This document shows, one piece after another, positions 6,237 to 9,054 of a stretch of 9,054 nucleotides of DNA (the first letter of the stretch is position 1; every line of letters begins with the position of its first letter). The stretch is from positions 1 through 9,054 of the forward strand of contig SKUL01000193.1 of NCBI GenBank assembly GCA_007129985.1, read 5' to 3'. The notes beneath the pieces are model-generated. The model saw only the letters and a list, made by a program, of their open reading frames with translations, ran no database searches and had not been told where the DNA came from. A program made the position numbers and the translations under genes. The DNA is from Flavobacteriales bacterium (lineage in GTDB: Bacteria > Bacteroidota > Bacteroidia > Flavobacteriales_D > SKUL01).

Positions 6237-6680
6237 TTAACTGTTTACTCCGTTTCCGGTACTTCCAAAACCGCCTGCCCCTCGTTCTGTTTCGCCAAGG
6301 TGGTCGGTTTCCTGCCAACCGGCCTGCGAAACCGGCGCAACCACCAACTGGGCAATGCGCATGCCGTTTTCGATTTCAAAGGGCTCGTTGGATAAATTTA
6401 CCAGAATTACTTTCACCTCACCGCGGTAATCGGCGTCTATGGTTCCGGGCGCGTTAAGCACCGTGATACCGTGTTTGGCCGCCAGCCCGCTTCGTGGTCG
6501 TACCTGTGCCTCTGTTCCCGCGGGAAGTTCCAAAAACAAGCCCGTTGGAATCATGTCGCGCTCAAGCGGTTTCAGGCTTACGGGCTCCTCAAGGTTGGCC
6601 CGCAAATCCATGCCTGCCGACAATGGCGTTTCGTACCGGGGTAGAGGGTGCGACGACCGGTTGATAACCTTGATTTGCAT
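6237..6680 (-). CDS. dut: Deoxyuridine 5'-triphosphate nucleotidohydrolase (dUTPase)
   Basis: Predicted 147-residue trimeric dUTPase that hydrolyses dUTP to dUMP and pyrophosphate, keeping uracil out of DNA and supplying dUMP for dTMP synthesis. All five family motifs are present in order: AGMDL at 22-26, RPRSGLA at 61-67, GTIDADYRGEV at 79-89 with the likely catalytic Asp82 and uracil-side Tyr85, RIAQLV at 108-113, and the phosphate-closing RGAGGFGSTG at 133-142. The length matches the family. The ATG at 6680 starts MQIKVINRSS. The reading frame stays open far upstream into the flippase gene, but that extension is antisense-like noise in another frame and is not part of the protein. It lies 14 bp after the flippase stop and 13 bp before the nucleotidyltransferase. 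Confidence 0.97.
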   Translation of the reverse strand: MQIKVINRSSHPLPRYETPLSAGMDLRANLEEPVSLKPLERDMIPTGLFLELPAGTEAQVRPRSGLAAKHGITVLNAPGTIDADYRGEVKVILVNLSNEPFEIENGMRIAQLVVAPVSQAGWQETDHLGETERGAGGFGSTGNGVNS

Positions 6681-6694
6681 GGTGTGCAGAGGGT

Positions 6695-8182
6695 TTAGGA
6701 ATGCTGCGAAAGTAGCGGTTTTTTTCGGGTTTCTGACAACCAAACCAATGCGCAAAAGAGCAACACCAGGGCGGTGCCCACCACGTAGCGCAACACGCCT
6801 TCTTCGGGTTGCAGCCAGAGGGCAAGGCCGTATATACCGAGGGCCAGAGCCAGATATCCTAGTATGCGCGGCAGGTCGTACGGTATGGGGTAATACCGCT
6901 GCCCCAATGCGAATGACAGCAACACCATAGCCCCGTAGCTGGCCAGCGTTGCCCATGCAGAACCCATGTAACCCATGATGGGAATCAACCAAACATTAAG
7001 CGCAATGGTGATAGCCGCACCAACTAAAGAAATCGCCGCCCCCCAGTTGGTTCGTTCGCTGAGTTTGAACCAGAACGAGAGGTTGAACACAATGCCGTAG
7101 CACACATAGGCCATCAGCAGGATAGGAACCACCTGTTGCCCCTCGCGGAACTCCTCGCCCACAAACAGCATCACCACATCAATAAACACCATGATTCCCA
7201 AAAACATCAGTCCCGCCAAAATCACGAAGTACCTCATCAAGGTGGCGTAGGTTTGCTTGGCATCGCTTGACTTTTCCTGGTTGAAGAAGAAGGGCTCGGC
7301 CGCATACCGGTAGGCCTGAATCGCGAGACTCATGATGATGGCAACTTTGTAGCACGCGCCATACACCCCCAACTCTGCCAACGCTTCACTTTCGGGAAGG
7401 TTGAGGAGGTGTTTCAGCAAAACGCGGTCAATGGTTTCGTTCACAATGCCAGCCAACCCGAGAATCATCAGTGGCAGGGCGTAGCGCAGCATGGCGCGCA
7501 TCAGGGCTGTGTCGTATTGGATGCGGATGGTTACAATCTGCGGACTCAGCAACAAGAGCTTCACGATACTCGCTACGAGGTTGGAAATAAACACATAGCC
7601 CACACCGATTTCGGGGCTGTAGAAGGTTTGCACCAGCCAGTTGGATGCCTCGCCGTGTTCATTGTAGTGGCCTTTGCAATAAACCAGAAAAAAGAGGTTG
7701 AGCCCGATGTTTACAAATACATTGGCGAGGCTTACAATCATAAACCGACGGGCTTTGAGCTCCTGCCGCAACCGCGCCATGGGTATGGCTGAGATGGCGT
7801 CCAGCCCCACGATAATGGCAAACCAGATGATGTACTCGGTGTGGTTCGGATAGCCCAGCAAGTTGCCCAACGGCACCGAAAACAAGGTGGCCATGAAGAT
7901 GAACATGGCCGAGGTGGAAATCACCGAAAGCAAAATGGTGGCATAGACCTGCGCGGGCCGTCCGGTTTTGGTGCTGAAACGAAAAAAGGCCGTTTCCATG
8001 CCGTAGGTGAGAATCACCACCAAAAAGGCCACGTAGGCGTACATTTCGGTTACCACCCCAAACTGCTCACGCGTAAAGATGCGCGTGTAGAAGGGCACAA
8101 GAAAGTAGTTGAGCAATCGCCCCACGATGCTGCTCACGCCGTAGATGGCTGTTTGGCCGGCTAATTTTCTGAGGGGCGACAT
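6695..8182 (-). CDS. Wzx/PST-type oligosaccharide flippase (MOP superfamily)
   Basis: Predicted 495-residue inner-membrane protein of the polysaccharide transporter group, which flips lipid-linked sugar units for O-antigen, capsule or related glycans to the periplasmic face. About 14 hydrophobic helices can be traced: near residues 11-34, 46-66, 80-103, 117-138, 148-168, 194-214, 233-253, 272-292, 316-340, 350-372, 381-402, 408-427, 437-457 and 463-482. This is the usual count for the superfamily. The N-terminal pattern, with AGQTAIYGVSSIVGRLLNYF, VPFYTRIFTREQFGVV and later GMETAFFRFS, is typical of these flippases. A loop of about 25 residues lies between helices 5 and 6. The ATG is 27 bp after the crotonase stop. 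The adjacent nucleotidyltransferase supports a glycan role. The substrate cannot be read from sequence, and no glycosyltransferases lie in the window. Confidence 0.92.
   Translation of the reverse strand: MSPLRKLAGQTAIYGVSSIVGRLLNYFLVPFYTRIFTREQFGVVTEMYAYVAFLVVILTYGMETAFFRFSTKTGRPAQVYATILLSVISTSAMFIFMATLFSVPLGNLLGYPNHTEYIIWFAIIVGLDAISAIPMARLRQELKARRFMIVSLANVFVNIGLNLFFLVYCKGHYNEHGEASNWLVQTFYSPEIGVGYVFISNLVASIVKLLLLSPQIVTIRIQYDTALMRAMLRYALPLMILGLAGIVNETIDRVLLKHLLNLPESEALAELGVYGACYKVAIIMSLAIQAYRYAAEPFFFNQEKSSDAKQTYATLMRYFVILAGLMFLGIMVFIDVVMLFVGEEFREGQQVVPILLMAYVCYGIVFNLSFWFKLSERTNWGAAISLVGAAITIALNVWLIPIMGYMGSAWATLASYGAMVLLSFALGQRYYPIPYDLPRILGYLALALGIYGLALWLQPEEGVLRYVVGTALVLLFCALVWLSETRKKPLLSQHS
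6707..6714 (-). promoter_or_regulatory. Candidate internal -7 promoter element for dut
   Basis: Read on the minus strand this is TACTTTCG, a near match to the Bacteroidota TAnnTTTG -7 element with one mismatch. It lies within the last codons of the flippase gene, 26 bp before the dut ATG. A TTG is found 22 bp upstream, slightly far for the -33 element. It could give dut and downstream genes independent expression. The evidence is motif only. Confidence 0.3.
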
Positions 8183-8209
8183 GTGCCGTTGGTTAAGGGC
8201 GGCTCTACG

Positions 8210-8992
8210 CTAATTACCTGTGAATTGCGCCTTGCGTTTTTCGAGAAAAGCCGTGGTGCCTTCCTTGAAATCGTCGGTTCCGAAACACTTTCCAAACTCT
8301 TCTACTTCGGCATTGAGGCCGTCCACACCCGGCTCAAAACCGGCATTTACAGCCCTGATGGCCGCCGCGATGGCTGTGGGAGAGTTTTTGGCGATTTTTC
8401 CGGCCAATTCGCGGCAAAAATCCAGCAAGGCTTCAGGTTCACACACGTGGTTCACCAAGCCCATTCGCCAGGCATCGTCGGCAGAAACCATTCCGGCCGT
8501 GGTAATCATTTCGAGTGCGCGGCCGTATCCCACCAAGCGTGTTAATCGTTGCGTGCCTCCATAACCGGGAATCACGCCCAGTGATACTTCGGGCAATCCC
8601 AATCGTGCGCGGTTGCTCGCTACGCGAATGTGCGCGCTCATGGCCAGTTCCAGTCCACCACCCAGGGCAAAACCATTAACGGCGGCAATAACAGGCGTTG
8701 TCATTTGCGCTAGTTTGTTGAACAAAATGCGATGCCCTTCTGCGCTTAAACGCTTGCCCTCCTCAACGGAGAAATGGGCAAACTCTTTGATATCTGCTCC
8801 GGCAACAAAAGCCTTTTCGCCCGAGCCGGTTAGTATCACAACACGAACAGAATTGTTACTTTCAGCCTCGCCGAGAGCGTCGCTCAAGGCTTGGATGGTT
8901 TCTTTGTTGAGTGCGTTTAACTGATTGGGGCGATTGATAGTGAGGGTCAGAATCTCACCTGATTGTTCCCGCAAAATGAGCTGATTGTCCAT
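8210..8992 (-). CDS. Enoyl-CoA hydratase / crotonase family protein
   Basis: Predicted 260-residue cytoplasmic crotonase-fold enzyme that adds water to trans-2-enoyl-CoA, as in beta-oxidation or short-chain acyl-CoA (crotonyl-CoA) metabolism. The oxyanion-hole and CoA-binding segments are AGADIKEF at 64-71 and NGFALGGGLELA at 106-117. Both acid/base glutamates of true hydratases appear to be present: Glu115 in GGGLEL, matching rat Glu144, and Glu135 in GLPEVSLGVIPGYGGTQRL, matching rat Glu164. This favours hydratase activity over the isomerase or hydrolase branches. The length is standard and the protein has no signal peptide. It appears to be the first gene of the block, with a candidate promoter just upstream. 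It has no obvious functional link to the envelope genes after it and may be there by position only. Confidence 0.94.
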   Translation of the reverse strand: MDNQLILREQSGEILTLTINRPNQLNALNKETIQALSDALGEAESNNSVRVVILTGSGEKAFVAGADIKEFAHFSVEEGKRLSAEGHRILFNKLAQMTTPVIAAVNGFALGGGLELAMSAHIRVASNRARLGLPEVSLGVIPGYGGTQRLTRLVGYGRALEMITTAGMVSADDAWRMGLVNHVCEPEALLDFCRELAGKIAKNSPTAIAAAIRAVNAGFEPGVDGLNAEVEEFGKCFGTDDFKEGTTAFLEKRKAQFTGN

Positions 8993-9015
8993 GCAAAATG
9001 TTTTGAGGTTCGTAG

Positions 9016-9023
9016 CAAATGTA
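9016..9023 (-). promoter_or_regulatory. Candidate -7 promoter element at the head of the gene block
   Basis: Read on the minus strand this is TACATTTG, an exact match to the Bacteroidota -7 consensus TAnnTTTG. It lies 23 bp upstream of the crotonase ATG, which would give a leader of about 15-20 bases. No TTG is seen in the 31 bases upstream that remain in the window, so the -33 element is absent, weak or beyond the edge. The 62 bases from 8993 to 9054 hold no gene start. Confidence 0.45.
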
Positions 9024-9054
9024 GAATTTATCCGGCAGTTGCGTTTTTGCGCGA

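Noticed and set aside
6681..6992. N-terminal extension of the dUTPase frame by about 100 codons
   Set aside because: It lies inside the flippase gene, is rich in Arg/Gly/Pro without domain character, and dUTPases start close to the MQIKVIN sequence at 6680.
1..9054. Insertion sequences, prophage, CRISPR, tRNA or rRNA
   Set aside because: Coding density is nearly complete with coherent minus-strand genes. No transposase, regularly spaced repeats or tRNA-like folds were seen by eye.

Overview
This 9 kb window is a single block of nine closely packed genes, all on the minus strand, so it should be read from right to left. No RNA gene, mobile element, CRISPR array or attachment site was seen. 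The gene set and signals point to the phylum Bacteroidota (Bacteroidetes). DUF4292-type and TPR lipoproteins sit beside an EnvC-like coiled-coil/M23 protein, a flippase, a dUTPase and a sugar nucleotidyltransferase. Starts lack strong Shine-Dalgarno sequences, and TAnnTTTG-type -7 promoter elements lie upstream of several genes. Base composition looks close to balanced, which is fairly GC-rich for the phylum. I cannot place the organism in a family.

Layout in transcription order: a short leader with a candidate promoter (9054-8993); an enoyl-CoA hydratase/crotonase (8992-8210); a 14-helix Wzx/PST-type flippase (8182-6695); dUTPase (6680-6237); a sugar-phosphate nucleotidyltransferase with a C-terminal beta-helix (6223-5222); a large TPR lipoprotein (5220-3499); a DUF4292-like lipoprotein (3506-2601); an EnvC-like protein with a degenerate LytM/M23 domain (2620-1406); a di-haem cytochrome c peroxidase/MauG-family lipoprotein (1372-95); and the first 32 codons of a protein with an N-terminal membrane segment or signal (98-1, running off the left edge). 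Gaps between genes are 1-33 bp and three junctions overlap by 4-20 bp, so most or all of this is probably one transcription unit. Candidate internal promoters lie before the dUTPase and the peroxidase.

Most of the block concerns the cell envelope. The nucleotidyltransferase would make an activated sugar and the flippase would export a lipid-linked glycan. The TPR and DUF4292 proteins are probably periplasm-facing lipoproteins, and the EnvC-like protein probably controls peptidoglycan cleavage at division. The dUTPase (nucleotide hygiene) and the crotonase (acyl-CoA metabolism) look like housekeeping passengers. The peroxidase and its coupled partner look like a separate periplasmic redox module joined to the 3' end.

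Nothing here is an obviously new defence or mobile system. The most promising points are the DUF4292 protein as a possible LolA/LolB-fold lipoprotein factor, the loss of zinc ligands in the EnvC-like protein, and an unexplained cysteine-rich segment in the peroxidase.
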